Positions 48,666-59,949 of a DNA stretch of 64,000 nucleotides are shown piece by piece. A program made the translations under genes and the position numbers. Origin of the DNA: Coturnix japonica. Its lineage: Eukaryota > Chordata > Aves > Galliformes > Phasianidae. The notes beneath the pieces are model-generated. The model had not been told where the DNA came from. It made no database searches and was given only the letters and a program-made list of their open reading frames with translations. The DNA lies in assembly GCF_001577835.2 (NCBI RefSeq), contig NC_029516.1, positions 63,510,534-63,574,533 of the forward strand. The letters are read 5' to 3'. Each line of letters begins with the position of its first letter. Position 1 is the first letter of the stretch.

Positions 48666-48792
48666 TCTTTGTAATGTAGTTTCTTTATTATCATTCAGTT
48701 CAACTAGATTTCAAAGAACTGAAGTTTTCTTCTGTCTGTGGTTGTTTGTTTTCTAAATAGCTTTCTAGAGATACTGTTCTTTCTTTATTTAG

Positions 48793-48899
48793 GAGATGAT
48801 GCCCTTCCAAATGGTTTAGACGTAACCTTTGAGGTGACAGAATTACGAAGGCTAACTGGAAGCTACAACACTATGGTTGGCAACAATGAAGGCAGCATG
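48793..48899 (+). CDS. SAMM50: SAMM50 coding exon 5
   Basis: [20 protein letters not shown] then [16 protein letters not shown]: end of POTRA and entry to the barrel. Acceptor ATTTAG, donor ATG|GTATGG. Confidence 0.97.
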
Positions 48900-50674
48900 G
48901 TATGGATCATTTCAAATAATTATTAATTCCTTTTGATAGACCTCTTACTTCCATGTTTCAAGTGTAGCAAGAAATTTAGTGATTAAGTAAGTGAAGACTT
49001 GATCCAAACCTAATTATTTTCTTGATCCAGCTTTACTAAAGCTTTGTTGGACTTCTGTCTTTAAAGAGCCTTTATATTAGTCAGGCTTTCATTCAGCAAA
49101 AGCCTGTTTTGTGCTAGGGAATAGTGTTGTACAAATGCAACTCAGTCATTCCACCTCAGTAGGATTTTTTCTTAATTCTTTTTTTTTTTTTCCAATAATT
49201 TTTTTTTTTAATATTTAAGATACTCTGTCTACTAAAGAGACCAGTAGCTTGGCATTTAGCTTGTAAGAGATCTATATATATGTTGGTTTTTTTTTCTCAG
49301 TCAGGATGCTTTATATTTGACTTAGAAGTTGTTTTTGTTTCTCACTAGTTTCAGCTCTGTAACAGTTATTCTGGGCTGCAGAATACTGGGTTTTTCACAA
49401 CCACATCAACTGTGGAACTGATATCCACTTGATTCACTTGAGAATGCATTCGATTAAAATCGTGTGTGAAGAATATTTACCAACTGAAAGAAGTAAATGC
49501 TGCGCTGTTTTGTTAACTTGATGTTAACAGCCATGCGAGTTTAAGTACATCCTGCTTTCTTACGCTTATTCCTGCTCCCATTCTACCTTTGCATGTGCAT
49601 AGCATGGTTCTTCCTGGGTCTTGTCCATAAGCCAGATCAAGGGACTCATCCTTTTCTTCTTAGAAGTATTTTTAACCTGGCTAAATTACTGCACAAGTCA
49701 GGTAATGGTGTTACATAAGTGCAGGGAGAATTGGAACCAAGTGGGTTGAGAAATGCTTGTCCAGCTGTGCTGCTGGTAGCAGTGTCCAGGATGTTGCAGT
49801 CCAAGTTAAACCAATAGGAAATCCCACTTGAACCACCTCCTGTCTGATCTCAAGCAGCTTCTGCACTCTTCTCACTGAGAGTAATCCTGCAGCCCCCAGC
49901 TGTGAAAAGTTTGGCGCATAAATCCAATATGTGATTATAGTGCTTTTGAAAACAGTCTTAGAGCTGCCTTGGTTTCTTTTTTTATACTTAGTTTTCCTTT
50001 CTACTTGATGTTATTTTGTTACTGAGAAGTAAAGTATTTGGGTGATAAGAGCATGGTACAAACATACATTGGTCTTGACAGCAGCTTTTGTTTCTTCAAG
50101 AGTTGAATTGATTTGATATTTATCCTAACCCATAAATTCATCTAAAACCTGGAAAGTTGTAATGGTGTGTTTTACTGCTGTAAACGTCTTGTTCTTCAGA
50201 ACAAAAATACCAGCGTGGCTCTGTACTGATAATCTTCCATTGGCTTATTGCTGTGGTTCCAACAGTCCCTATCTGGCAGGTAGTTCTTCTGGTGATCTGC
50301 TGAAAAGTCTGCAGTTGCCAAAGATTTATCCAGCCTTTTAGACTGGCTGGGAGATTTTGCTTGAAATAATAGCAGTACTAGTGATATGATGAGAACACAT
50401 GATGTCAGCAGGTACTGCACAGCACTAAAGACTGAGTGATATACTAACTATCATGTGTACTATCATGATGGCTGTTGCTGCCCCTGCAAATAAAAACCTA
50501 TCTTACAAGAAAAATCTATCTTACAAGAAAAACTTGCTTAATTGCAAGTATATTTAATGCCTACTTTTCTCATTCACAGGTTAGAGGTACCTGTCTTCAG
50601 CATGTGGTTCAGATGCAACTTAGCAAACTATGAAATCGTGTTTTGATGGTGGTTTTTTTTCCTAATTTATATAG

Positions 50675-50805
50675 GTACTTGGGCTAAAGTTCCCCAATCT
50701 CTTTGGACGTGCAGAGAAGGTCACCTTCCAGTTCTCCTATGGAACAAAGGAAACTTCATATGGTCTGTCATTCTTCAAGCCACAGCCTGGAAACTTTGAA
50801 AGAAA
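50675..50805 (+). CDS. SAMM50: SAMM50 coding exon 6
   Basis: [20 protein letters not shown] then [20 protein letters not shown], early barrel strands. Acceptor ATATAG, donor GAAAGAAA|GTAGGC, phase 2. Confidence 0.97.
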
Positions 50806-51021
50806 GTAGGCAATACATTTCTGTGTGTCTCTTTTTTTCCTGAAGAAATATAGAACAATTAGTAAGATCTTTCACTGAGTAGTAATCCAGTCTGTTCCTT
50901 TACTGAGGGTCTGTTAGTCTTAAAGGATCAGAGCTGGTTTCTTATTTTTTTTGTGATAATGTAAAATTCCACCTATTTAAATAGTTTCACTTTCAAACCT
51001 ACCAGTAATGTTGTGGTTCAG

Positions 51022-51109
51022 TTTTTCAGTTAACCTATATAAAGTAACTGGACAGTTCCCTTGGAGTTCTCTTCGTGAAACTGACAGAGGGATATCAGCA
51101 GAATTTAAT
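51022..51109 (+). CDS. SAMM50: SAMM50 coding exon 7
   Basis: [20 protein letters not shown] then [10 protein letters not shown]. Acceptor GGTTCAG, donor AAT|GTAAGT. An open frame reads on past the donor to 51247 but is intronic. Confidence 0.96.
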
Positions 51110-51506
51110 GTAAGTGTAGCACAAATGTTTGTGGATCACATGCTTCATTTACATTTAATTCAGGTCACAGCTGGCTTTCACAAATATCTGCTTTACTTTC
51201 GTAATGACCGAAACACTTCTGCTTATGCACAGGGCAGATTTGTTTGAAAGAGACCTTGGAATGTAATCTTTATGTTTGCCATATAAAAATGCCTCTGCAT
51301 TTTTCTGCAAGTTTTTAAAGTTTAGACCACTGTTTTAGAAAAGCAGATGATTGTTTTGCTCACCATATTAACCCATCTGGGCTAAATGGGGCAGTGTGCA
51401 CCTATTCGGAGAGTTTTTCCAGGGAAACGTTTGTATTAATTTTGTAGCAAAACTGTCTTCCCATCTCACTTCTTTCCTTTTTCCTTCTTTTTCTTTTCTT
51501 TTGTAG

Positions 51507-51635
51507 TTTCCAATCTGGAAGACTAATCACACATTGAAGTGGGAGGGTGTGTGGAGAGAGCTTGGCTGCCTAGCTAGAACAGCATCCTTTTCTGTTCGAG
51601 AAGAAAGTGGACACTCTCTTAAATCGTCTGTATCT
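51507..51635 (+). CDS. SAMM50: SAMM50 coding exon 8
   Basis: [20 protein letters not shown] then [20 protein letters not shown]. Acceptor TTTTGTAG, donor TCT|GTAAGG. Confidence 0.97.
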
Positions 51636-52258
51636 GTAAGGTTTTTTCCTTGTTGTAAATGGGGTGTATGTTATTTTGAGTAATCTCATTGTTACAAATG
51701 ATTCCAAAGGAGCTTTTTGTCTGGCTTTCTTAGTAGGTAGTGTGTTTTTCTTCAGGTAAGTCTTCTACTGTGCTTGGTCATTCACACAGTCATCCAAAGA
51801 GAAAATGGCTGTTGCATTTTGACTGTTGCATGTGCTTGTCTGTTCTTTCTTCAAAACTGTATAAAAGGCCCTCCTTGTCATCTAGCATCTATTGTTGCAG
51901 CATTGATTACTTATTATGTGCCACCACTGCTAACCTGTGCAAATAAAGTTGAATTGTTGCAGGGTAGTGAAGAGAGCACAGGCACATCCAGCAAGCTGTT
52001 GCTGGGGATCTCATACCCAAAAGTTATTGCTAATCAAGTAAACAAATACGTGTATGTATTTGATGTGGCTTCCTCTAAAGTTAAAACTAAGTTAGACTGT
52101 TAAGACATTTCTCCCAGATCCGTGGAGCTGTGCAAGCCTGGAGCTGTGGTTGTCCTCCATGTCCTCCATGTGCACAGGTTGTGATGGAAAATAATGGTGT
52201 CACTTTGTGATATTCAGTGGATAAGAGAACTGAAAAGTAATTGTTTGATTCTTTCCAG

Positions 52259-52330
52259 CATGCCATGGTAATTGATTCCCGGAACTCTTCAATCTTGCCA
52301 AAAAGAGGTGCTTTGCTGAAAATTAATCAG
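52259..52330 (+). CDS. SAMM50: SAMM50 coding exon 9
   Basis: [20 protein letters not shown] then KINQ, 24 codons. Acceptor TTTCCAG, donor CAG|GTAGTA. Confidence 0.97.
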
Positions 52331-53309
52331 GTAGTATTAAATCACTCCTGTTGTTAGTGGATGTTGTCTATGTATGTGATCGTAAACTGACTAGGATAGA
52401 GTGATGACCAGTAATTACTTTTTATTTTTAGAGTGTGCCATTTAAAAATGATGATTTAATTTTTTTTTTTTTTAGTGGAAGCACATTTTCATTTCTGTAT
52501 TATGCTCAAACAGTACAGTCCGTTTCTCGCCATTAGCACTCAATTATTTATTAGCTGAGGTGCATTATCACAGATGGTATCTCTTCTATACTCAATAGGC
52601 AGTAGTAGTCTCTTGTTTTCTGCAGCTATGCTGTAAAGCTACCAGTCTCTGATTGTATTGCTACTTGAGAAGTTTGAAAGACGAGATAGAAATAACTGAG
52701 TGGTGTACACATGGTTTTTACTCTTGTTGCATTTAAAGCTTTCAGAAAACCTGTCTCTCTTGCTGTGTGGTTTAGCACTTCAGAAGCACTGACTTCTGCA
52801 GGGCTGCAGAAGCAAATTGCTTTGAAATCCCATTGGAACCAGAAGTGCTGCTGCTCTGAGTGAGAATGGCAGTTCTAATTCAGGACTGAGTTAACATACC
52901 ATTTTTTAGATGCTGCGTGTAACACCAATTCAGTCATTTCTTATATTCAACTACGGTTCATGTAATACTACTATTTGTATTCGGTTCTTCAGCCCCATTT
53001 TAGTACCTGTGAAATCTTCTCAGGTGCTAAATAAATACCAGAGATTTTATTTTGGTTGCTTGATTTTCAAGCTTTTTTATGTTGTGTTCTTGCTTGAAAG
53101 AGGGCTTAGAAAGCAACAGGCTGGTTTAATATTTAGGAGAGGGATAAGTTCTGAGAGTCACATGTACTTTTTCATTGGTTCAGAATTCATTTGTCTCAAT
53201 ATCTGATGTGCTTATTACCCAGAAAACAGTGCTTATGCAGATGCACACATGATGAATTTTGTGTGGGAAGAAATGCCCAGCACAACTCTAAATTTGGTTG
53301 TCTTTGCAG

Positions 53310-53396
53310 GAACTGGCTGGATATACAGGTGGAGATGTGAGCTTTCTAAAGGAAGATTTTGAATTTCAGTTGAATAAGCAGCTTCTCTGGGACTCG
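53310..53396 (+). CDS. SAMM50: SAMM50 coding exon 10
   Basis: [20 protein letters not shown] then LNKQLLWDS, 29 codons. Acceptor TTTGCAG, donor TCG|GTAATT; the open frame beyond it to 53594 is intronic. Confidence 0.97.
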
Positions 53397-55752
53397 GTAA
53401 TTTCTTTAAAAGATATTTTAGTAGTTGAAATAATGGATGAGGTGACTGAATCTGTGTCTTACAATGACTTCACTGTGGACTGGAAAAAGATGATAGAAAT
53501 GAAAGATGATGGTAGATATCTTAGTGTGGGTTTTTTTGGGGACTTAAATACTCTTATTTCTGAGCTGGTGTTTCTGCCATGTACAGTCACTTGAGAATTG
53601 GACAGTTTGGAAAGAAGGAATTATCCTACAGTTCCCCATAGGAACTGTTTTCATTTCAGAAGGAACACTGGCCATGTATTTTCTATGTAATTTTTCTAAA
53701 ATTGACTTTTGATAAACTGTAGACTTTGTTGTATGTTTTTCATTTGACTGTGAATAGTCTGGCTTCTCTTTAGTCAGGTTTAGTTAGAATTATAGACTCA
53801 TAGAATCACAAGGTTGGAAAGGACGAAAGGACCATATAGTCCAACCATCTTCCCTTTACCTACAGTAAAACCACTAAACCAGATCTGCTAGCTCCCTATC
53901 CAGACACCTCTTGAACACTGCCAGGGATGGTGACTCCATCACCTCTCTGGGCAGCCATTCCAGTGCCTGACCACTCTCTGAGAGAAAAAGTTCCTTCTTA
54001 TGTCCAGTCTAAACCTCATCTGATACAACTTGTGGCCATTTCCTCCGGTCCTGTTTGTTGCCTGGAAGAAGAGGCCAAGCCCCTCCTCTCATCACAACCT
54101 CCCTTCAGGAAGTTGTAGAATGTGATGAGGTCTCCCCTGAGCTTTCACCATTTGAAATTCGGAACACGTGGCTACTGATTCTGGAATCATAGCATGTATT
54201 ATATGATAATTATCTCTGATATATAAAATTGCTAGGAAAGAAAGAAGTGGTTTCACTACGATACTTAAGTGCAACTTGCATTATGAAGCTGTAAAAATGG
54301 AGGTGGCACTAATTTCCACCCCAACATACTAAATTTAGATAAATCCTGTTTAAAAAGTTGAGACCATCTCTGCCACTTTATAGCTTTCTAAAAAGGATTG
54401 GTATCATGAAGAGACTGGAAGCATGTTAACATTATGCCAGTGCTAGAACTGGAAAAACTCAAAGCTGTTTTTCTAGTGCAGATATTAACAAACTGGTTCT
54501 GTAAGGGTCTGACTGCTGTTATTCTGTATGCTGTCTGTATGCTTTTATTCTGAGGAGATTCAGCTCAGTGAAGTTTTGGGTTAGATCAGTTAGGCCAACA
54601 TAGGAAAGCATTTTAAAGCAATTTGGTTATACCCCTTTCTTATTACATCATGTGGTGGGAGAACAAGCATAGCATGATAGGTGTGCTTTTAGTTATCTTA
54701 CATGTATTTGCTGACTTTTCATTGAACAAAACAGCATATTATCCTAGGAAATAATTTAATGACTTCGTGGCTATGCAAAAAGGACTTTCTTTTTTCTCAG
54801 TCATGACTAACTAATAAGGTTATATTGTGAGTAAAAGTGAAGCACATCTCATCCTGAGGTATAGATAATTCTGTGAGATATATTGCTTTTGAGTATGGTC
54901 TGGGCTGCACCTGGCCTTTGCATATGCTGTGTAGCACTTAGTTAACGAGATGTGCATGCACTTGATCATGGGCTCATCTCTGATCATGACAGAGAGATGT
55001 ATTGGGTCTCTGGGGACAGAAGGTAACAGGAGAAATTGCCCAGCACCTGTAGTCACAGTGTTGACAGTAGACCTCACTGCTTGGTACTTCTGCTTTGTAT
55101 GCAGATAGGGGGCAGATCATTAAATGTATTTAGTACAGTGATCTGACTTCTAGCAGTTACTGTATAGATGAACAGTAATTATATGTATGTATTTAGTGCC
55201 AATAGAGTGATCTGTGGAAGATGGTATCATTTAGTTTTAAGGCTAAGTCAGTAACTGTAAGTAGTTACAGTCAGGTGATAATTATAAAAAAAGGTATTTC
55301 TGTTTTCTGGATTTAACCTCCTACTGGTTTAAAATTACAAGGAATAATTTGTGTCAGCAGGGTTTGTCTTATTGTCTTATTTCAAGGCACAAAAAACAAT
55401 AAGAACGTCAGAGCTGGATGGGTGCACCCTTTAGCTATTGTGGAAGCAGCACTTGGTTTAAAAGTCCTACTTTAAACTTCAAGTTGCAGCACTGCATAGT
55501 GCAGAAAGAGGGCAGCAGTGACCAAGAGTTTCCAAAGAATACAGCTGTTGAAGATCCACACATGCCCTGTGATCAGCTGAAACTTTTGGTTCCACTAAAG
55601 GGATCTGTGCCTTTAACTGAGCAATGGCATTTTACTGATAATTTGTTTTTGTTGTTTTTTTTTTTTGTTTGTTTGTTTTTTTAAGTGAAATAGAATACTG
55701 CATATTAGTAAAAAGGAAAAAAAGAGAAACAACAACTTTTTTTTCTCCAAAG
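53397..55752 (+). other. SAMM50 intron 10
   Basis: One inverted CR1 (53796-54145) and a T-rich run near 55653-55682 before the acceptor; otherwise unrecognised. Confidence 0.75.
53796..54145 (-). repeat. CR1 LINE 3' fragment, inverted
   Basis: ACTCATAGAATCACAAGGTT, TAGTCCAACCATCTTCCC, CCATTCCAGTGCCTGACCAC, then GATGAGGTCTCCCCTGAGC near its 5' limit. In SAMM50 intron 10. Confidence 0.95.
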
Positions 55753-55823
55753 GTTTTTTCAGCATCACTTTGGGGTGGAATGCTGGTACCCATTGGAGAC
55801 AAGCCATCCAGTATAGCTGATAG
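55753..55823 (+). CDS. SAMM50: SAMM50 coding exon 11
   Basis: [20 protein letters not shown] then IADR, phase 2 at the donor GATAG|GTAAGG. The acceptor is CTCCAAAG. Not visible as an open frame by length, found by homology and splice sites. Confidence 0.96.
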
Positions 55824-56413
55824 GTAAGGTTTGTTTTTAATGCCTCTTAATTTCTTTCAGTCCACCCAGGTAATCTATGAGAAAAAAAAAAAAAAAAAAA
55901 GTGCAGCAGAACAGAGAAGCAGAAATAGTTCTGTTTTGGGAGATAATAAAAACAAACTACTAAGTAGCTTTTTGTGCGCATTAACAATCAAGGCATGCTT
56001 TCTAGTTTTCATTTTCATAGTGGGGAGGGATAATTCAGTAAGTAGTAGCTCTGCCTACCAACATTTGCCATTTCTAAGTGGTATTTATCATCTTCAGTAT
56101 TTTGTATTGGGCATAAATAATACGGCAGGTATTTTTAGAAGTAAAGCCAGGTAATAACTTGGTTTTTTTTAGCAATTTTGCCCTCCAATGCCTATTTTTA
56201 AAGATCATCAACGGAAGGCATTTAGACTTTATTTACATTAAGTACTTATTGTCAGTTGTGTTAGCTTTACATGTAATAGATCTTAACTGGAGTATTTCTG
56301 TCAAAGTTGTTACAGCAGACTTTACTACATTTGTTATGAAGTCACTTGCTATTTTGCAAACCAAAGTTAAAAGTGTGAGTGGTTTCAAGTGAAGCACTGT
56401 TTGTGTTTACTAG

Positions 56414-56481
56414 GTTTTACCTTGGTGGACCAACAAGTGTGCGAGGATTCAGTATGTACAGCATTGGACCCCAGAGTGATG
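56414..56481 (+). CDS. SAMM50: SAMM50 coding exon 12
   Basis: [20 protein letters not shown] then SD. It holds the VRGF motif of the conserved Omp85 loop 6. Acceptor TTACTAG, donor GATG|GTGGGA. Confidence 0.97.
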
Positions 56482-57343
56482 GTGGGAAACTTTTAAATCC
56501 TGCTCTTCTGACAATACTGAAAACATTAGTTTGTAACGAATCCTCAAATTCTGTCCTTCAGCTTTCTGTAGCTTTAAGATAGTTGCTCCCTTTATGTTGT
56601 TTGATTCTGAGAAGAGTCACTTCTCTGATCGGTCATGATATATTAGTTCATAGTGGAACAAAACCAAGTAGTTCTTAGCTAACCTGTAGCTACTTCTGTA
56701 AACCAAGCTTGCCTTCTGACTTTTGTAGATTACTGTTACATTTGTTCTTCTTATATTAACCTCAGACCTTTTAATGTATATAGAATACATGCGATTTTCT
56801 AATGCTCCTTAAAGTGAATTTCAGCAGTGCATGGCTTTACCTAAAATAAATCAAGGATATGCCAGAATTTTCTTCTTATTTTTTAGCCATTGTTTCTTTT
56901 ACTTTCACGACTCAGAACTTCTAAAACCACATTTTCATCTCCAGGTTGACCCGTGGTCTTTAGCAGGGGTGACCAAGTTTCAAACTTCCATTATGTCTCT
57001 TTAATTAGTAAGCTTTTGAGCTTAAAAAAAAACCTGAAAGATAGTAATAGTTTCATTAAATCTCTTTTTGATTCAGCATAAGTTCAGGTAGCTTAGGGGA
57101 AAGGTTATCTGATCATCAGAGGTGTTTTGAGAGCCAGGAGTTTCCTCAGCTCTCTTTCTCCTGGCTTGCCATTGTTATAAACTATTTGCTTAGCTGTATC
57201 AACTTCCTGTTTTTACAACTGAGGTGAATATGTGGAAGAGCTTCAGAAAGTAACTTCTGATGAATTGCAAGAAGGTGCATGCCACAGGTGGGGGCATGAA
57301 GAAAAAAGGTTGATTCACTTGGAAAGCGTAAAGAATGGTGTAA

Positions 57344-57580
57344 GTCATAGAATCATAGAATGACCCAGGTTGGACAAGACCTTGAAGATCATCAAGTCCA
57401 ACTGCAGCCTAACCATAGTTCCCTAACTCTAACAACCCTCTGCTAAATCATATCTCTGAGCATCACATCCAAATGGCTCTTAAACACATCCAGGGATGGT
57501 GATTCAACCACCTCCCTGGGGAGCCTATTCCAGTACTTAACTACCCTTTCTGTAAAGTCTAATTTCTGCTTGGTAGTTGT
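57344..57580 (-). repeat. CR1 LINE 3' fragment, inverted
   Basis: TCATAGAATCATAGAATGAC, CAGGTTGGACAAGACCTTGA, ATCAAGTCCAACTGCAGCC and GGAGCCTATTCCAGTACTT. In SAMM50 intron 12. Confidence 0.95.
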
Positions 57581-57747
57581 GAGGTTGGAGGGAGCTAGAA
57601 GCAATTGGTAAGAGCTGTGAAAGGGTAGAACAGTAAGAACAGTGAAGTGTAGAGCAACTTAAAGGATGTACTCTTGTCTCTTTGAGACCTGGTTCTTGTA
57701 AGGTATTCCACAGTAAATGCTTTGATTTCAATGTTTTCTGTAATTAG

Positions 57748-57894
57748 GTGATTACTTGGGAGGAGAAGCCTACTGGGCTGGAGGTTTGCATCTCTACACT
57801 CCTCTACCTTTCCGACCAGGCCAAGGAGGGTTTGGAGACCTTTTCCGAACACATTTCTTTTTCAATGCTGGAAACCTCTGCAATCTTAACTATG
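57748..57894 (+). CDS. SAMM50: SAMM50 coding exon 13
   Basis: [20 protein letters not shown] then [20 protein letters not shown] and AGNLCNLNY. Acceptor TAATTAG, donor TATG|GTAAGC. Confidence 0.97.
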
Positions 57895-58221
57895 GTAAGC
57901 CTCAGAAGAACTGTATGTAACAAAATCTGCTACTCTGTATATATAATTTGTGTACTCTCTCTATATATAAAAGCAAAAAGGAGAGAAGAACTGCTAAGGG
58001 CCAATTGGCTCAAAAGCATTTTGGTTACTACATATATTTCAGTGGCTGTCAAAAAGCTGTTGCTATGAACTTGTGTTCTTGACATACTGCCAGAAGTTTT
58101 CCTAACTCTTTGCAGGAGGTGCTCCTAGGTAATCTGGCTTCTAGCTGTGAAAACCCAACTAGCCTTCAAACATCTCAGCAATCTCCTCTGATTCCTTGTT
58201 TTCCTGGTCTTTTGCATTCAG

Positions 58222-58363
58222 GTGATGGTCCCAAAGCTCACCTGCAGAAGCTGGCAGAGTACATTCGATGGTCTTACGGTGCCGGAATAGTGCTCCGACT
58301 TGGAAACATCGCTAGATTAGAACTTAATTACTGTTTCCCCATGGGAGTACAGTTGGGTGACAG
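58222..58363 (+). CDS. SAMM50: SAMM50 coding exon 14
   Basis: [20 protein letters not shown] then [20 protein letters not shown] and MGVQLGD. Acceptor CATTCAG, donor GACAG|GTTTGT. Confidence 0.97.
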
Positions 58364-59139
58364 GTTTGTTTTTTACACTGATTTCTTTAGTAGTAATTAG
58401 TTTTCAAAGCAACTGCACTTCTGTGTGCTTTTGGAAGAAAAAATTATTGTCTTTTGTTTATTCAATGCCAGTTTTGAGATTTCTTTTTAGCACTTTATGC
58501 TCTTTCCTTTTAGCTGGCTATGTCCATGTTTGTTTCACAGTACTTCTTAGTTTAAGACTGTTTATATCTCAGGTTTCACAGTTCATAGACCTGGAGATCA
58601 GCTGTTGAGATGTGTGAGTAGCTGCGTAGCAGATTTAATTTCTTTAGGGGAAATGATCACTCAAACAGCTCAATGGATTTTCCTAAGCCTTCCAAAAACA
58701 AGTGATTGGATAAAGCACAAGTTCAGTGTCCTTGCTTGAAAAATGAACACAAGTATAATTATAGAAAAAGAGAAAGGGAGAACAAATAACTTGTTAGCAA
58801 CCAATTATTCTACACCAAGGAAATATTGTAATACGTAATAGAAAATATTAAGGGAGCTCTTCGTGCCTGTGCAGTAGCAAAAATACTGTGTGAGATACTG
58901 TTTCCTATAGGACTTGGGTTACATTTCTACTTGTCAGTCATGTGAATTGTAAACAAGTAACAGTAATTTTAAATGTATGGACTTTTATGGATGGCACATT
59001 GGCAAAGCCTTTGTCAGCTAAAGTTTGAGCTGTAACCCCCCAGACATTGAAAAGCTTGGAAATTGAGGCACAGGGAAAATTGATTTTATCAGTACCTTTA
59101 TTTTTTCATTTATGTTGTTTATTGTTTATTTCTTCTCAG
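58364..59139 (+). other. SAMM50 intron 14
   Basis: 776 bases of AT-rich sequence with no recognised repeat or exon. Confidence 0.75.
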
Positions 59140-59185
59140 GATATGTGATGGCGTTCAGTTTGGAGCAGGAATCAGATTTCTCTAA
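59140..59185 (+). CDS. SAMM50: SAMM50 coding exon 15 (terminal)
   Basis: RICDGVQFGAGIRFL then TAA, the last barrel strand with the beta-signal. Acceptor TTCTCAG. Confidence 0.97.
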
Positions 59186-59660
59186 TGTGGAAACACTTCA
59201 CGTCAGTAATAAGAAGATAAGCTCTGATGGAAATCAAGACTTCAGAATAGCTTGATACAGTCTAATTATTTTCTTGAAATACTGATACGCATTTGAATGA
59301 TTTACCTTCAACTCCACAAGGAGCTACATTAAAAAAATTATGCTTTAAAGGTTCTTTGTAGCTCTGATTCTTATGGGAGAATCTCTAAGATGGGAGAATG
59401 TTTGTGGGATTCTAGCTATTTTAATTTGCAGCTTTTACTTGTTATTTGCAAAATACTACAATTGCACTGGGAAACTGGTTCTTGGATATTTTTCACATGG
59501 TTGTAATTGTCATTGGCCTGTGCAGCATTCAGGCTTCTAACTGAAGGTCTCACAAGTGTTGGGATGACAATGCATGCGCAAGGTCAGTTTTTACCAGCAT
59601 CAAAGCGCATAAAAGTTACTTGATGCAAAATTTGTGGTTATAAGTAAAATAAAACGTGCT
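59186..59660 (+). terminator. SAMM50: SAMM50 3' UTR and polyadenylation signals
   Basis: ATTAAA at 59328-59333 and a canonical AATAAA at 59648-59653, followed by T/G-rich sequence. Either could end the transcript; the second is the stronger candidate. Confidence 0.65.
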
Positions 59661-59849
59661 CTTTCAAATACGTTTCACTACTGTAAAATTACCTATATGA
59701 AAGTGCCTCCTACAGTCTGAATTGCATACTATAAAAGTTCAACTCCAGCTATCTACCATACATGTGGTAAGGGGCCTGTTGCAAAGTTAGGTCCCTCATT
59801 CCCGCTGAGAATTTAACCATGTCTGGGCTCTCAAAATGATCTTCATAGA

Positions 59850-59949
59850 NNNNNNNNNNNNNNNNNNNNNNNNNNNNNNNNNNNNNNNNNNNNNNNNNNN
59901 NNNNNNNNNNNNNNNNNNNNNNNNNNNNNNNNNNNNNNNNNNNNNNNNN
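59850..59949. other. Assembly gap, 100 N
   Basis: Exactly 100 unknown bases, the usual placeholder for a gap of unknown length. It lies about 200 bases after the SAMM50 AATAAA, so nothing can be said of that stretch. Confidence 1.

Larger units (their letters stand above)
47034..48792 (+). other. SAMM50 intron 4
   Basis: Contains a forward CR1 (47250-47620) and an inverted CR1 (48241-48665) about 620 bases apart. The remainder is unrecognised. Confidence 0.8.
48900..53309 (+). other. SAMM50 introns 5-9
   Basis: Introns at 48900-50674, 50806-51021, 51110-51506, 51636-52258 and 52331-53309. T-rich runs occur near 49183-49212. A 19-base tandem duplication with CTATCTTACAAGAAAAA lies at about 50498-50534. 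No CR1 recognised. Confidence 0.75.
55824..58221 (+). other. SAMM50 introns 11-13
   Basis: Introns 55824-56413 (with a poly-A run at 55880-55899), 56482-57747 (with an inverted CR1 at 57344-57580) and 57895-58221. No extra exon recognised. Confidence 0.75.
42847..59185 (+). other. SAMM50: SAMM50 gene (coding span, 15 exons, 469 aa)
   Basis: Sam50, the core of the mitochondrial sorting and assembly machinery. It inserts beta-barrel proteins such as VDAC and TOM40 into the outer membrane and bridges to MICOS. The fifteen exons sum to 1410 bases with every phase matching, giving exactly 469 residues, the human length. A single POTRA domain lies at about residues 40-125 ([18 protein letters not shown] to [20 protein letters not shown]). 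A 16-strand Omp85 barrel follows to the C-terminus, with the conserved [11 protein letters not shown] loop-6 motif. The final QFGAGIRF fits the beta-signal pattern polar-x-Gly-x-x-hydrophobic-x-hydrophobic. No cleavable presequence is seen, as expected. The ATG is in a perfect context (A at -3, G at +4). Confidence 0.98.

Noticed and set aside
51008-51247. SAMM50 exon 7 read as a longer exon
   Set aside because: Similarity to Sam50 ends at the AAT|GTAAGT donor and resumes in exon 8 with matching phase.
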